DNA of 64,000 bases. It comes from Gammaproteobacteria bacterium (GTDB taxonomy: Bacteria; Pseudomonadota; Gammaproteobacteria; Pseudomonadales; Pseudohongiellaceae). Where the stretch lies: positions 124,001 through 188,000 of the forward strand of contig JABJIC010000030.1 of NCBI GenBank assembly GCA_018661465.1, in the 5' to 3' direction. Below the pieces are notes generated by a model. That model did no database searches, was not told where the DNA came from, and was given only the letters and a program-made list of their open reading frames with translations. Shown here piece after piece: positions 1 through 9,138 of this stretch (its first letter is position 1; each line of letters opens with the position of its first letter). Position numbers and translations under genes: made by a program.

Positions 1-300
1 CCAGCTGCTATCAGCCTTCTAATTCTCTTTGAAGCTCTCCTAATAGCGCTAATTAGTTCCATTCTGGGAATTATTTTGGGTTATCTACTTGGTTTGTATA
101 CTTCGAATTACGGAATCGGTATGGGAGAAATGGAGTTTTCTGGCATAGCCATAAACAACAATATCTTTTCCGAATTCCATATTTCGCAGTTCACTCAGTT
201 TCCAGTATATGTGGTTCTGCTGACAATTGTGGCTGCGATATATCCTGCCAGATTTGCCGCGAAGATAATCCCCTCTGACGCACTGCAGAGAAGTCTTTAG
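1..300 (+). CDS. ABC transporter permease, FtsX/MacB-like (C-terminal part, cut by window edge)
   Basis: The reading frame is open from base 1, so this is the C-terminal end of a larger gene that starts upstream of the window. The visible ~99 residues hold two hydrophobic segments (about residues 6-30 and 71-82) separated by a periplasmic-looking loop. The end reads AAIYPARFAAKIIPSDALQ, the classic tail of MacB/FtsX-type permeases, in which the last helix is followed by an 'aria-P-xx-ALR' signature. An ATPase gene of the matching LolD/MacB type starts 8 bases downstream, so the two almost certainly form one transporter acting on lipoproteins, peptides or small hydrophobic molecules at the inner membrane. 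The substrate cannot be read from this fragment. Confidence 0.85.
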   Translation, partial: PAAISLLILFEALLIALISSILGIILGYLLGLYTSNYGIGMGEMEFSGIAINNNIFSEFHISQFTQFPVYVVLLTIVAAIYPARFAAKIIPSDALQRSL

Positions 301-308
301 GAGTTAGT

Positions 309-998
309 ATGACAGCTGTAATTTCAACTAATGAAGTATGTCGCTATTTCGGTGATGAAGAAGAAACCATGGTCAAGGCCGTGGATAGGGTTTCTATCGA
401 AATTGAGAGAGGGGAATTTACTGCCATTGTTGGTCCATCTGGCTCAGGGAAAACAACCTTGTTACATTTGATAGGTGGGCTCGATAATCCCACTTCTGGG
501 TCTGTTGAATTGTCAGGTACGAATATTGCCGAGATGAGCGGTGCGATTCTTTCTGATTTTCGAAGAGATCACATCGGCTTCATTTTCCAATCTTATAACC
601 TGATACCGGTTTTCTCCGCTGAGGAAAATATTGAATACATCATGTTGTTGCAGGGAGTGGAGGCATCGGAGCGAAAGCGTCGGGTTGCGGAAATGTTGGA
701 ACAAGTGGGCCTCGAAGGTCTGGGAAGCAGGCGTCCTAACAAATTGTCTGGAGGGCAACAACAGCGGGTCGCGATAGCGCGAGCTATGGTTTCACACCCC
801 GAAATTATTCTTGCAGATGAGCCAACTGCCAACCTGGATTCCAAGACGGGGATTGCTCTTCTCGATTTGATGAAAGAGTTGAATGAGAAACACAATATGA
901 CCTTTGTCTTTTCAACCCACGATGACAAAATCATGACAAGAGCAGGAAGGCTTATTCATATGATGGACGGTGAAATCGAATCGGATGAAGTAAAGTAA
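309..998 (+). CDS. ABC transporter ATP-binding protein, LolD/MacB type
   Basis: This is the nucleotide-binding subunit of the upstream FtsX-like permease. It has a Walker A motif GPSGSGKTT at residues 42-50, a Q-loop, the ABC signature LSGGQQQR at 146-153 and a Walker B ILADEP followed by the D-loop near 166-175. Its 229 residues match LolD/MacB-type ATPases. ATG 309 follows the permease stop by 8 bases with 'aggagttagt' as a possible ribosome binding site. The next gene begins 3 bases after this stop, so the three are probably one transcript. ATP hydrolysis here would drive conformational change in the permease (mechanotransmission or lipoprotein release). The partner and energy role are family knowledge; the cargo is unknown. 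Confidence 0.93.
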   Translation: MTAVISTNEVCRYFGDEEETMVKAVDRVSIEIERGEFTAIVGPSGSGKTTLLHLIGGLDNPTSGSVELSGTNIAEMSGAILSDFRRDHIGFIFQSYNLIPVFSAEENIEYIMLLQGVEASERKRRVAEMLEQVGLEGLGSRRPNKLSGGQQQRVAIARAMVSHPEIILADEPTANLDSKTGIALLDLMKELNEKHNMTFVFSTHDDKIMTRAGRLIHMMDGEIESDEVK

Positions 999-1001
999 TT
1001 C

Positions 1002-2204
1002 ATGCGCCCTGTTTCCAGTGCATTTCTTTTTTCCCTTCTGAGCGTTATTGCTTTTGATTCTTACGCTCAACTAAATTTCTCCGGTTATTTGAAAAATTAC
1101 AGTGTTATTCAAGAAGAAATAGACAACGATCTGTTTCAGTTCGATCAAAGTTATCGTATGCAAAACAGTGCTCGTCTGATGCTGGACTATTTTAACGATG
1201 ATCAGGTTTGGCAGTTACATTACGAGGCAGGCGTTGAGTCTCATTCACAACTTTTACCTGGCGCATCTTCTTTCGTAACACCTGGTCGGCAGAACTATAG
1301 ATTGAGTGACCTGCGATCGACCATTGGGCCCGCGCCAAAGAAAAATACTGTTCCGCAGAATCTGGACAGGTTCAATGTACAATTTCAGATGGAATCCGGG
1401 GACCTCACCATAGGTCGGCAGGCGATCACATTTGGCTCAGCGAGAATTATAAATCCCACCGATGTGTTCATTCCCTTCGATGTAAGAACGCTAAATACAG
1501 AGTATCGCACTGGCATCGATGCTGTTCGTTTCCAAAAGCCTATAGGGCAATTAGGTGAGTTGGACATGGGTGTAGTGCTTGGACCCGATGGCAAGGCGGA
1601 AAATTCTTCAGCCTTTCTACAATTACTTACAAATGCTTCAGGTCGGGATTATCAATTCACCGCAATGCGCTTTGCGGATCAGAATCTTCTGGGAGCAGGA
1701 GTGCAGGCTGCCTTGGGTGAATTGGGGTTTTGGTTGGAAACCGCCTACGTCAGCGGTGATGAAGACTATTTCCGTACTTCCATCGGGGTCGACTATGCAT
1801 TTAACGAGAATGTGTTTGGCATGGTGGAATATCATTACAACGGAGCGGGCTCCAATGATGCCGATGCCTATCTTGCCAACCTGGATAACGTAGCCTACAA
1901 GGCCGGGGGTGTTTTTCTGCTCGGTGAAAATTATTTGATACCCGTCATAAGCTGGCAAGTCAGCACCTTGCTCGGACTTTCATTTCAAACCCTCGCCAAT
2001 ATGGATGATGGCTCACTCTTTGTCAGTGCCAATGCTGACTATAGTCTTTCAGATAATGTCTATCTGGGCATGGGTGTTCAACACTTCGCAGGTGAAGATT
2101 TTAAGGTGACGGGTCCAAACCCTCTTGCCGATCAGCTGCAATTGGGGTCGGAATACGGCGGTAATCCCGATTCTATCTATGTCAGTCTAAGATATTACTT
2201 CTAG
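1002..2204 (+). CDS. Outer-membrane beta-barrel protein (porin-like), unknown substrate
   Basis: The 400-residue protein opens with a Sec signal peptide (hydrophobic core to about residue 22, cleavage after SYA). The mature part is rich in alternating polar/hydrophobic strands with aromatic girdles and ends in YYF, the terminal-aromatic signal used by the BAM complex, so an outer-membrane barrel is very likely. A GRQAITFG stretch near residue 138 resembles a motif common in DUF1302-like and alginate-export-like barrels, but I cannot assign a family with certainty. It starts 3 bases after the ABC ATPase stop, so it is translationally close to the inner-membrane transporter. That placement suggests, as inference, that the three act as an envelope-spanning system. 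Confidence 0.75.
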   Translation: MRPVSSAFLFSLLSVIAFDSYAQLNFSGYLKNYSVIQEEIDNDLFQFDQSYRMQNSARLMLDYFNDDQVWQLHYEAGVESHSQLLPGASSFVTPGRQNYRLSDLRSTIGPAPKKNTVPQNLDRFNVQFQMESGDLTIGRQAITFGSARIINPTDVFIPFDVRTLNTEYRTGIDAVRFQKPIGQLGELDMGVVLGPDGKAENSSAFLQLLTNASGRDYQFTAMRFADQNLLGAGVQAALGELGFWLETAYVSGDEDYFRTSIGVDYAFNENVFGMVEYHYNGAGSNDADAYLANLDNVAYKAGGVFLLGENYLIPVISWQVSTLLGLSFQTLANMDDGSLFVSANADYSLSDNVYLGMGVQHFAGEDFKVTGPNPLADQLQLGSEYGGNPDSIYVSLRYYF

Positions 2205-2339
2205 GCCGCGGTAAGCGGTCCAGCACAAATACGACATGCAGAGTTGTTTCACAGTGTATGTCTTCGATTTTGTAACTATTAATCTGTGAATACGTCGACT
2301 ATATTCGAGGAATTGGTTTTTAAGGGTTGGGGGGGAACT

Positions 2340-3224
2340 ATGTTAAGCATTAAAGGTTTAAAGAAAACTTACAGTAATGGTGTTCAGGCTATGGATGGCA
2401 TAACACTGGATATCTCTGAGGGTATGTTTGGTCTGCTCGGACCGAATGGTGCTGGAAAGTCGTCTCTTATGCGAACTCTTGCCACTCTGCAAGATGCGGA
2501 TGAAGGAACTGCATTTCTGAATGATATTGATATTCTAAATGACAAGGAGAGCCTGCGCCAGGTTCTGGGATATTTGCCTCAGGAATTTGGAACCTACCCT
2601 CGTGTGTCTGCTCTGAGAATGCTAGATCACTTTGCAGTGCTGAAGGGTATTGTTAATAAAGGTGAGCGGAAGGAATTGGTTGATCACTTGTTAAATGAAG
2701 TGAATCTTTGGGATGCCCGAAAAACTGCAGTCAGTACCTACTCGGGCGGCATGAAGCAGCGCTTCGGTATAGCACAGGCATTAATCGGAGACCCTCAACT
2801 GGTTATTGTGGATGAGCCCACAGCGGGTCTCGATCCGGAAGAGCGCAGACGCTTTCACAATTTACTGGCTGGCATAGGCACAGATACGGTCATCATCCTT
2901 TCAACCCATATCGTAGATGATGTGAGTGACCTTTGTTCTGACATGGCGATAATGGGTAACGGTCGAATTCTCATGAATGGAGAGCCCAACGAAGTTATAG
3001 GGCGCCTTGAAGGCTCCGTGTATAGCAAGATCATAGAAAGAAGCGAATTGAGCGAGTACGAGAGTAACTATAATGTGTTGTTTTCCACGCTGACCGGTGG
3101 GCGGACGAAGATGCATATTGTGAGTGATTCCGACCCTGGAAATGGTTTTGTCTCAACCCCAGTGAGCCTAGAAGATGTCTACTTCTCGACGCTTCGTGAT
3201 CATCAGATCAACATAGCTGCCTAG
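2340..3224 (+). CDS. ABC transporter ATP-binding protein (ABC-2 type)
   Basis: This ATPase is predicted to pair with the giant permease that follows. From the chosen ATG 2340 it has Walker A GPNGAGKSS at residues 34-42, the signature YSGGMKQR at 134-141 and Walker B VIVDEP followed by TAGLD at about 155-165; the C-terminal ~70 residues form the regulatory extension seen in ABC-2 exporters. A longer frame opens at GTG 2286, but the G-rich ribosome binding site just before 2340 and the family N-terminus (MLSIKGLKKTY) favour 2340. The permease begins 35 bases downstream. Such pairs with an M1-peptidase-fused permease recur in Bacteroidetes and gammaproteobacteria, with unknown substrate. Confidence 0.9.
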   Translation: MLSIKGLKKTYSNGVQAMDGITLDISEGMFGLLGPNGAGKSSLMRTLATLQDADEGTAFLNDIDILNDKESLRQVLGYLPQEFGTYPRVSALRMLDHFAVLKGIVNKGERKELVDHLLNEVNLWDARKTAVSTYSGGMKQRFGIAQALIGDPQLVIVDEPTAGLDPEERRRFHNLLAGIGTDTVIILSTHIVDDVSDLCSDMAIMGNGRILMNGEPNEVIGRLEGSVYSKIIERSELSEYESNYNVLFSTLTGGRTKMHIVSDSDPGNGFVSTPVSLEDVYFSTLRDHQINIAA

Positions 3225-3259
3225 CTTTCCGAGCGTTAAAAGAAAAGGATTCATTCTCT

Positions 3260-6200
3260 ATGTTTGCTCAAATATTCCGTTTTGAATTAGCATTTCATGC
3301 GCGCCAACCTCTGGTGTATGTCGTATCGCTCGTGATATTCCTGCTTAGTTTCGGTGCCACGGTTTCAGACAATATTCAGATGGGCGGCACCATCAGCAAT
3401 ATAAATATTAATTCGCCGTTCAATGTCATTGCTGTGCTTTCTACTATTAGCTTTATGACTTCGCTAATCGCGGGAGTTACGTTTGCCTCAAGTCCAATAT
3501 TGAGAGACTTTGATCATAAAGTAGCTGAGCTTTTCTTTACCACGCGAGTTAACAAATTCAACTATTTGATGGGACGTTTCTGTGGCGCTGTAGTGTTTTG
3601 TTTTGTGGTCTATTTGATGGCCGCCATGGGTGTGTTTGTTGGCGAGTTTATGCCCTGGATAGATCCCGAGAGACTAGGACCATTACGTCTCGACGCATAC
3701 TGGTTTGCTACCTGGGCAATCGCCGTTCCAAACATACTGATGATTGCAACGCTGGTATTCATGATAGCAACTCTGACTCGGAGTTTGTTGGCTAGCTATG
3801 TTGTACTAGTACTGGTTTTGGTTGTAAGTACCGTGATTTCGACTCTGGTAGATCCTGAAGATATTCAATTGCTGAGCATGCTGGATCCATTTGGCCAGGT
3901 AGCACTTACCGAAGTCACTCGTTACTGGACGCCTTTCGAAATGAACGAGTTAGTCATGCAAATGGAAGGAAACTTGCTCTACAACAGGCTCATCGTTGCA
4001 TTATTAACCTTAGCATTTGCAGTAAGTGCCTATAAGCTCTTTCCTTTCTCATTGGAATTTTCCACAAGAAAGCTGAATTTATTTTCTAGATTGCGCCGAA
4101 ATAAAAAGGTAATTGTAAGCGAAGAAGCCAATCCAAGTGTTAGTGGAGACCGGCCTGAAACGAGCCCGCAGACCTTCAATTTTTCTAGCCAGCTTTCCCA
4201 GTTCTATTCATTGCTGCGCATAGAATTTTACAACATCATCATAGGCAAGGCTTTCATGATGATGGCCTTGCTAGGTATAGTCCAGATAGGCTTGAGTTCT
4301 TTTTTCAATCTGGCGGGTATATTCGGTACCGATGTATATCCCACTACCTCTGCAATTATCTTGATAATTAATAGCAGTTACTCTCTTCCCTTGATAGCAG
4401 TGCTTGTCTTCTATTCTTCCGAGCTATTGGCAAGAGAAAAAAGTGTGGGTATCACGGAGATGGTTGACTCTATGCCTCACCCCAACTGGGTGGTGATAGG
4501 AGCAAAGCTCGCCGGGCTGATGTCTGTGATTGCTGTATTGCTTCTCGCTGCTATGTTCGCTGGCATCTTGGTACAAATAATCAAGGGTTATTATGAGTTC
4601 GATATTCCGCAGTACTTTTGGGGGCTTTTCAGCTTCTTTCAATTTCCAATCTGGTTCAGTTGTGTACTCGCAGTCTTTGCTCAGGTAATTACTGGAAATC
4701 GTTACATCGGCATGTTTGTTATTGTGGCCTACTTTGTGGCCAATATGTTTCTTCCGCAAATTGGTTTTGATAACAATCTCTATATGTTTTCTACGCCGCG
4801 TATTGCCTATTCCATTTTTACTGGATGGGGACCAAATCTCGCTGCATTTGTTTGGTATTCAATTTACTGGAGTTGTTTTTGCTTGCTTCTACTGGTTGTG
4901 ATGCATTTGTTGTGGCCCCGCGGCAGCGAAACCAGAGGACGATTCAGAATGAGTAGCATTCGCTCGAGAATGACGCCGATGGCTAACATCTTGGGTATGT
5001 TCTCATTGATTGCGTTCATCGCCTCCGGAAGCTTTATTTTCTACAATACCAATATCCTTAACCGGAAATTAAGCTCCATAGATATTGAAGAAAGGTTCGC
5101 TGATTACGAAAAGGCCTACGGTCAGTATGAAGAATTGGAATTGCCGGACCTCACTGATCTGTATACTGAAGTGGATATTTTCCCTAGCAGAAGAGAGGCC
5201 CATATCGAAGGCGTTTATACGCTAGAGAATAATCATGAAGTAGCGCTTGAAGAGTTGCATTTCACTGTGCCCAGTGCGCTAACTATTGTTGAGTTGAATG
5301 TTCCGGATTCTCAATTGGATTTGTCTGATACCGATTTGGGCTATTACATTTATTCATTGAATACGCCCATGCGGCCGAATGAATCTATAGAAGTTTCTTT
5401 CATTATCGATTGGCTTACTCCGGGTTTTGTGAATAATTCTCCAACTTCAAGCCTATTGAACAACGGGACTTTCTTTAACAATACCGAAGCGATGCCTCAG
5501 ATTGGGTATCAGTCGGGAGTAGAGCTTCTGGATAATAATCGTCGTCGTCGCTACGACCTGCCTCCGGCAGAGAGGATGGCAAAAATCGATGATGAAAGTA
5601 TGTGGAGCAACCCAGGGCTGGGAACCCGAGATCGAGCAGGTTATGAATCCATAGTCAGTACATCGACTGGTCAGATTGCTGTAACGCCTGGGTACCTTGT
5701 GCGTGAGTGGGAAGAAGATGGGCGGAGTTACTACCACTACAGAATGGATCAGCCTATTTGGCCATTTGTTTCCTACTTGTCAGCTGATTACGATGTAAAA
5801 GTAGATAAGTGGAACGATGTGGACTTGGAGGTTTACTACAAACATGGAGAAAACGTAGATAGGATGATAGAGGCATCGAAGAAGTCTCTGGAATATTTTT
5901 CCACTAACTTCAGCCCCTATCAATATCAACAATACCGTATCTTCGAGTTTCCCAGACAGCGCGGCATATTTGCCCAGTCATTTCCGAATACTATTCCTTT
6001 CTCTGAAGCTATAGGTTTCGTAGCGGACATCCGCGACCCAAAAGACATTGATTATGTTTTCTATGTTACTGCTCATGAGCTGGCTCACCAGTGGTGGGCC
6101 CATCAGGTAATTGGCGCTAATGTTCAAGGTGGGGCGGTGTTAACTGAAACCCTGTCACAGTATTCAGCTCTCATGGTAATGGAGAAAGAGTACGGACAAG

Positions 6201-6862
6201 CCTATATGCAGCGCTTTCTCAGGTACGAGCTTGATAACTATTTGTCGAACCGCGGCAGTGAGGTTCTTGAGGAGTTGCCGTTGATGCTAGTTGAGAATCA
6301 AGGCTATATCCATTACCGAAAGGGCAGTCTGGTGCTATATGCCTTGAAGGATGCTCTTGGAGAAGAAACGGTTAATCGGGTGCTAAGTGAGTTTATCGAT
6401 GAGTGGGGATTCAAGGGAGCGCCTTATCCTACTACTCGTGACCTGATCGCCAAGATTCGAGAGAATGCCCCAGCTGAGCATCAGTCACTAATTACTGACC
6501 TTTTCGAAAAGATCGTAATTTTTGATCTTCGTGCAGAAGACAGTTTTTATAGTGAGCTTGACGACGGGCGTTATCAGGTAACAATCAATACAAGCGCTCA
6601 TAAATTTGAGGCGGACGGCGCGGGAGAAGAAACACCTGTTGATATCGATTCGCTGATTGATATTGCTGTGCTCGGAGAAGAAGACGAAGCTGGAGTGCCA
6701 GAAGTTATACATCTGGAAAAAATGAGAATTAATCAAGAAGAGCAAAGTATTGTTTTCACTGTTGATCAGCTTCCTTTGTCAGTCGGGATCGATCCATTCA
6801 ACAAAATGATAGATCGAAATCCTGATGACAATCTAAAAGCAGTTGAAATGATTGTGAATTGA
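3260..6862 (+). CDS. ABC transporter permease fused to M1-family aminopeptidase domain
   Basis: This 1200-residue protein joins two modules. Residues 1 to about 600 contain two sets of about six membrane helices separated by a charged cytoplasmic stretch near 280-315, like two ABC-2 permease halves. From about 620 onward the protein is soluble and ends in a gluzincin domain: HELAH at 939-943 with a downstream glutamate in the segment VLTETLSQ, the zinc-binding arrangement of M1 aminopeptidases, plus a GxxxY-like YRKGSLVLY element. The peptidase would lie in the periplasm. The upstream ABC-2 ATPase is its obvious partner. Whether it exports a substrate and trims it, or uses peptide cleavage as a signal, is unknown. 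The fusion itself is a recognised family, so it is not an assembly artefact. Confidence 0.9.
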   Translation: MFAQIFRFELAFHARQPLVYVVSLVIFLLSFGATVSDNIQMGGTISNININSPFNVIAVLSTISFMTSLIAGVTFASSPILRDFDHKVAELFFTTRVNKFNYLMGRFCGAVVFCFVVYLMAAMGVFVGEFMPWIDPERLGPLRLDAYWFATWAIAVPNILMIATLVFMIATLTRSLLASYVVLVLVLVVSTVISTLVDPEDIQLLSMLDPFGQVALTEVTRYWTPFEMNELVMQMEGNLLYNRLIVALLTLAFAVSAYKLFPFSLEFSTRKLNLFSRLRRNKKVIVSEEANPSVSGDRPETSPQTFNFSSQLSQFYSLLRIEFYNIIIGKAFMMMALLGIVQIGLSSFFNLAGIFGTDVYPTTSAIILIINSSYSLPLIAVLVFYSSELLAREKSVGITEMVDSMPHPNWVVIGAKLAGLMSVIAVLLLAAMFAGILVQIIKGYYEFDIPQYFWGLFSFFQFPIWFSCVLAVFAQVITGNRYIGMFVIVAYFVANMFLPQIGFDNNLYMFSTPRIAYSIFTGWGPNLAAFVWYSIYWSCFCLLLLVVMHLLWPRGSETRGRFRMSSIRSRMTPMANILGMFSLIAFIASGSFIFYNTNILNRKLSSIDIEERFADYEKAYGQYEELELPDLTDLYTEVDIFPSRREAHIEGVYTLENNHEVALEELHFTVPSALTIVELNVPDSQLDLSDTDLGYYIYSLNTPMRPNESIEVSFIIDWLTPGFVNNSPTSSLLNNGTFFNNTEAMPQIGYQSGVELLDNNRRRRYDLPPAERMAKIDDESMWSNPGLGTRDRAGYESIVSTSTGQIAVTPGYLVREWEEDGRSYYHYRMDQPIWPFVSYLSADYDVKVDKWNDVDLEVYYKHGENVDRMIEASKKSLEYFSTNFSPYQYQQYRIFEFPRQRGIFAQSFPNTIPFSEAIGFVADIRDPKDIDYVFYVTAHELAHQWWAHQVIGANVQGGAVLTETLSQYSALMVMEKEYGQAYMQRFLRYELDNYLSNRGSEVLEELPLMLVENQGYIHYRKGSLVLYALKDALGEETVNRVLSEFIDEWGFKGAPYPTTRDLIAKIRENAPAEHQSLITDLFEKIVIFDLRAEDSFYSELDDGRYQVTINTSAHKFEADGAGEETPVDIDSLIDIAVLGEEDEAGVPEVIHLEKMRINQEEQSIVFTVDQLPLSVGIDPFNKMIDRNPDDNLKAVEMIVN

Positions 6863-6871
6863 ATGGGATAA

Positions 6872-6915
6872 CCCATCGTGCCATTTTTGAATTGCGAAAC
6901 ACACGATGGGCTTTC
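6872..6915. terminator. Hairpin between convergent genes (possible shared terminator)
   Basis: A perfect 9-bp inverted repeat (cccatcgtg at 6872-6880 and cacgatggg at 6902-6910) with a 21-base loop lies between the ends of the permease-peptidase gene and the minus-strand multicopper oxidase gene. The following bases are only mildly T-rich (ctttcattta), so termination is plausible rather than certain. Confidence 0.45.
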
Positions 6916-6929
6916 ATTTACTGAGCAAC

Positions 6930-9095
6930 TTAGTAAAAAAACTGAAGCCCTACGCCGTTGCCGTATTCTGTGTCCTTATGAACGGTTATGGCCCAGCGGC
7001 TATTCAGTTTGTAGTTAACACCGTAACGATACTCATCTTCCGTATTCCACCGCCAGTCGAATCCAAAATGTTTGGTGAGACTAATCTCTGACTCCAGTTC
7101 CAATCTAAACTCACCATGGTCGTCGAACCGCCATTCACTATCAATTAGCATAGGCAAGGTGATATTCAAGCCGGCAATCGCAATATCATGACTGTCCTCA
7201 TGATGGTGTTCCCGACTCTCCATGCCAGCAAAAGCCGACACGAAACGATTGAAACTATAATTGTAGGTCAGGTGTAATTCATAGGTATCAACGAGGTCAG
7301 CATCCAATTCGAGGTCCAATGCGTGACGATCATCAGAAAGAGAAAATTCATAATCCATGAACGAGGACATCAAATGAAATTCGTTGAGATTGAACCAGCG
7401 AGTTGACGGCTGCATCAATCTGTCGATCTGGGGTGTAAACAGGCTAGTCTCTTCGTAGCTCACGACCCGGTTCATTCCGGTTTTCATGTGATATTGGTTA
7501 TGACAATGAAATAGCCAATCTTCTTCCTCATTAGCATCAAACTCGATTACCACCTGACCCATGGGTGGAATGTTGACGGTATGCTTTAGAGGGCTACGAT
7601 CACCGTGCTGATTAACAACTCTAAAAAAATGTCCATGAAGGTGGAGGGGGTGGTGCATCATAGTTGTATTATTTAGATGGAATCTTACATTCTCACCCTT
7701 GCGGATGAGGATCTGAGGGTCTTCTCTTGAAGTCTGGCCATTAAAACTCCAAACATATTGTTCCATGTTGCCGGTGAGCTCCAGGGTGATATCGCGCCAT
7801 ACTTGGCCTACAGGAAGCGCTGTTGAGCTCGTGGCTATTAGGTGTTCGTAGTCGATCATATGGGCTATGACTTCTGGCTCATCCTGCATATCCATGTTCA
7901 TTGTCTGACTCGATGCAGTCTGTTCGTGATCAGTATGAACATCCTGATGCTGGGCATGGGAGTCATTTTGGTTGTTAATCATGGGCTCAGCCATTGGCTC
8001 TTGGTTAGGCATCTCATGTTGCATGTCCATGCTGCCGCTCATATCCATATCCATATCCATATCCATATCCATATCCATATGGCTCATGAGAAACAGATTT
8101 GGGGGAGGGATGTCCGGGGCGCTTATTCGCTCGCCACTACCAACAAACATACTGCTATATCCAGTGCCATCAACAGATGTTGCTCGTAGCTCAAATGATC
8201 TACGAGACTCCGCCGAGACGAGGACATCATATGTCTCTGCCGTCGATATCCGCAGACGTTTCACTCTAATTGGCTCTACGTCCTGACCGTCGGCGGCGAC
8301 TATTGTCATGGGTCCGCCTGCATATTCGATATCGTAATAGCTCGAAGTTGATCCATTCACCATGCGAAGTTTTATCTGCTCGGAGTTAGCATCTAATAGA
8401 TCTACGGTGCTCTCGCGCTGGCCATTGGCCAGGAATGCGTCATAGCCCACATCGGCAAGATCCATCGGGCCTATTCGAGTGAATGAACTAGTTAGTCTAT
8501 TTGAAATTGAGTCCCGCCCATTGGAAATTACTTTGTCCCAGGATTGAACAGTATCTTTCTGGAAAGAGTAAAAATCGTCATCGGCTTTAAGATTATTGAG
8601 GACCGAATCAACTCGATCGTCTGTCCAGTCAGAGAAGACCACAACTTCTTCCTGTAGCGCCGTGTCCATCCTGTTATCATTCAATACTATGGCGCCATAC
8701 AAACCTTTTTGAATCTGAAGGTCGGTATGGGAGTGATACCAGAAGGTGCCGTCATGAAGTATAGGGAACTCGAAAGTGTGGGAGGCGCCAGGGGCTATTG
8801 GCAGGGTGTTAACATAAGGAACACCATCCTGCTCTCCGGGAAGGAGGATGCCATGCCAGTGTATGGACGTGGATACATCGAGATTGTTGTGGAAGGTCGC
8901 ACGAAGAACATCTCCAATGGCTGCTCGAATTGTAGGCGCAGGCACCTGGTCGTTGATAGCCAGGGCCTCGACAACAGTGCCAGTTATGTTTAACTGCTTA
9001 GTGTTGATTTCAAATTCATAGCTCACCGTCTCGGCGAAGCTGAATACGGGTGTAAAAAGTAGTAAAAGTAAAAATGCTATAGCACGTGAAAACAC
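6930..9095 (-). CDS. copA: Multicopper oxidase (CopA-like) with Met-rich insert and CopB-like beta-barrel C-terminus
   Basis: A Sec signal peptide (to about residue 21) leads into a three-cupredoxin copper oxidase. All four copper motifs are visible: HWHG at 79-82, WYHSH near 118, HPLHLHGH near 485 and HCHNQYHMKTGM near 530, whose Cys and Met are type-1 copper ligands. Between domains lies a Met/His/Asp-rich stretch (about 335-415) with a run of Met-Asp pairs, typical of Cu(I) binding. After about residue 550 there is an extra ~170 residues of amphipathic strands with a His cluster (REHHHED) and a terminal FFY, resembling the CopB outer-membrane barrel. The role is inferred to be periplasmic Cu(I) oxidation and copper tolerance. 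Classic CopA is ~600 residues and Tat-exported; this one is 721 and lacks a twin-arginine. A small His/Cys-rich gene lies just upstream. Confidence 0.85.
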   Translation of the reverse strand: MFSRAIAFLLLLLFTPVFSFAETVSYEFEINTKQLNITGTVVEALAINDQVPAPTIRAAIGDVLRATFHNNLDVSTSIHWHGILLPGEQDGVPYVNTLPIAPGASHTFEFPILHDGTFWYHSHTDLQIQKGLYGAIVLNDNRMDTALQEEVVVFSDWTDDRVDSVLNNLKADDDFYSFQKDTVQSWDKVISNGRDSISNRLTSSFTRIGPMDLADVGYDAFLANGQRESTVDLLDANSEQIKLRMVNGSTSSYYDIEYAGGPMTIVAADGQDVEPIRVKRLRISTAETYDVLVSAESRRSFELRATSVDGTGYSSMFVGSGERISAPDIPPPNLFLMSHMDMDMDMDMDMDMSGSMDMQHEMPNQEPMAEPMINNQNDSHAQHQDVHTDHEQTASSQTMNMDMQDEPEVIAHMIDYEHLIATSSTALPVGQVWRDITLELTGNMEQYVWSFNGQTSREDPQILIRKGENVRFHLNNTTMMHHPLHLHGHFFRVVNQHGDRSPLKHTVNIPPMGQVVIEFDANEEEDWLFHCHNQYHMKTGMNRVVSYEETSLFTPQIDRLMQPSTRWFNLNEFHLMSSFMDYEFSLSDDRHALDLELDADLVDTYELHLTYNYSFNRFVSAFAGMESREHHHEDSHDIAIAGLNITLPMLIDSEWRFDDHGEFRLELESEISLTKHFGFDWRWNTEDEYRYGVNYKLNSRWAITVHKDTEYGNGVGLQFFY
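8041..8080. repeat. Hexanucleotide tandem repeat (unit atatcc) inside the copper oxidase gene
   Basis: About 6.7 uninterrupted copies of a 6-base unit run through the Met-rich insert of the oxidase. On the coding strand each unit is two codons, ATG GAT, so copy-number change adds or removes Met-Asp pairs without shifting the frame. Confidence 0.95.
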
Positions 9096-9138
9096 GATCC
9101 TTCTCCTTGATTAAAAACGAACGAACAAAGGGAGAGAG

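Noticed and set aside
6930..9095. Two genes (copA and copB) joined by a sequencing frameshift or missed stop
   Set aside because: The frame is continuous without an internal start or ribosome binding site at the junction, and the barrel part is shorter than full CopB, so a true fusion is more likely.
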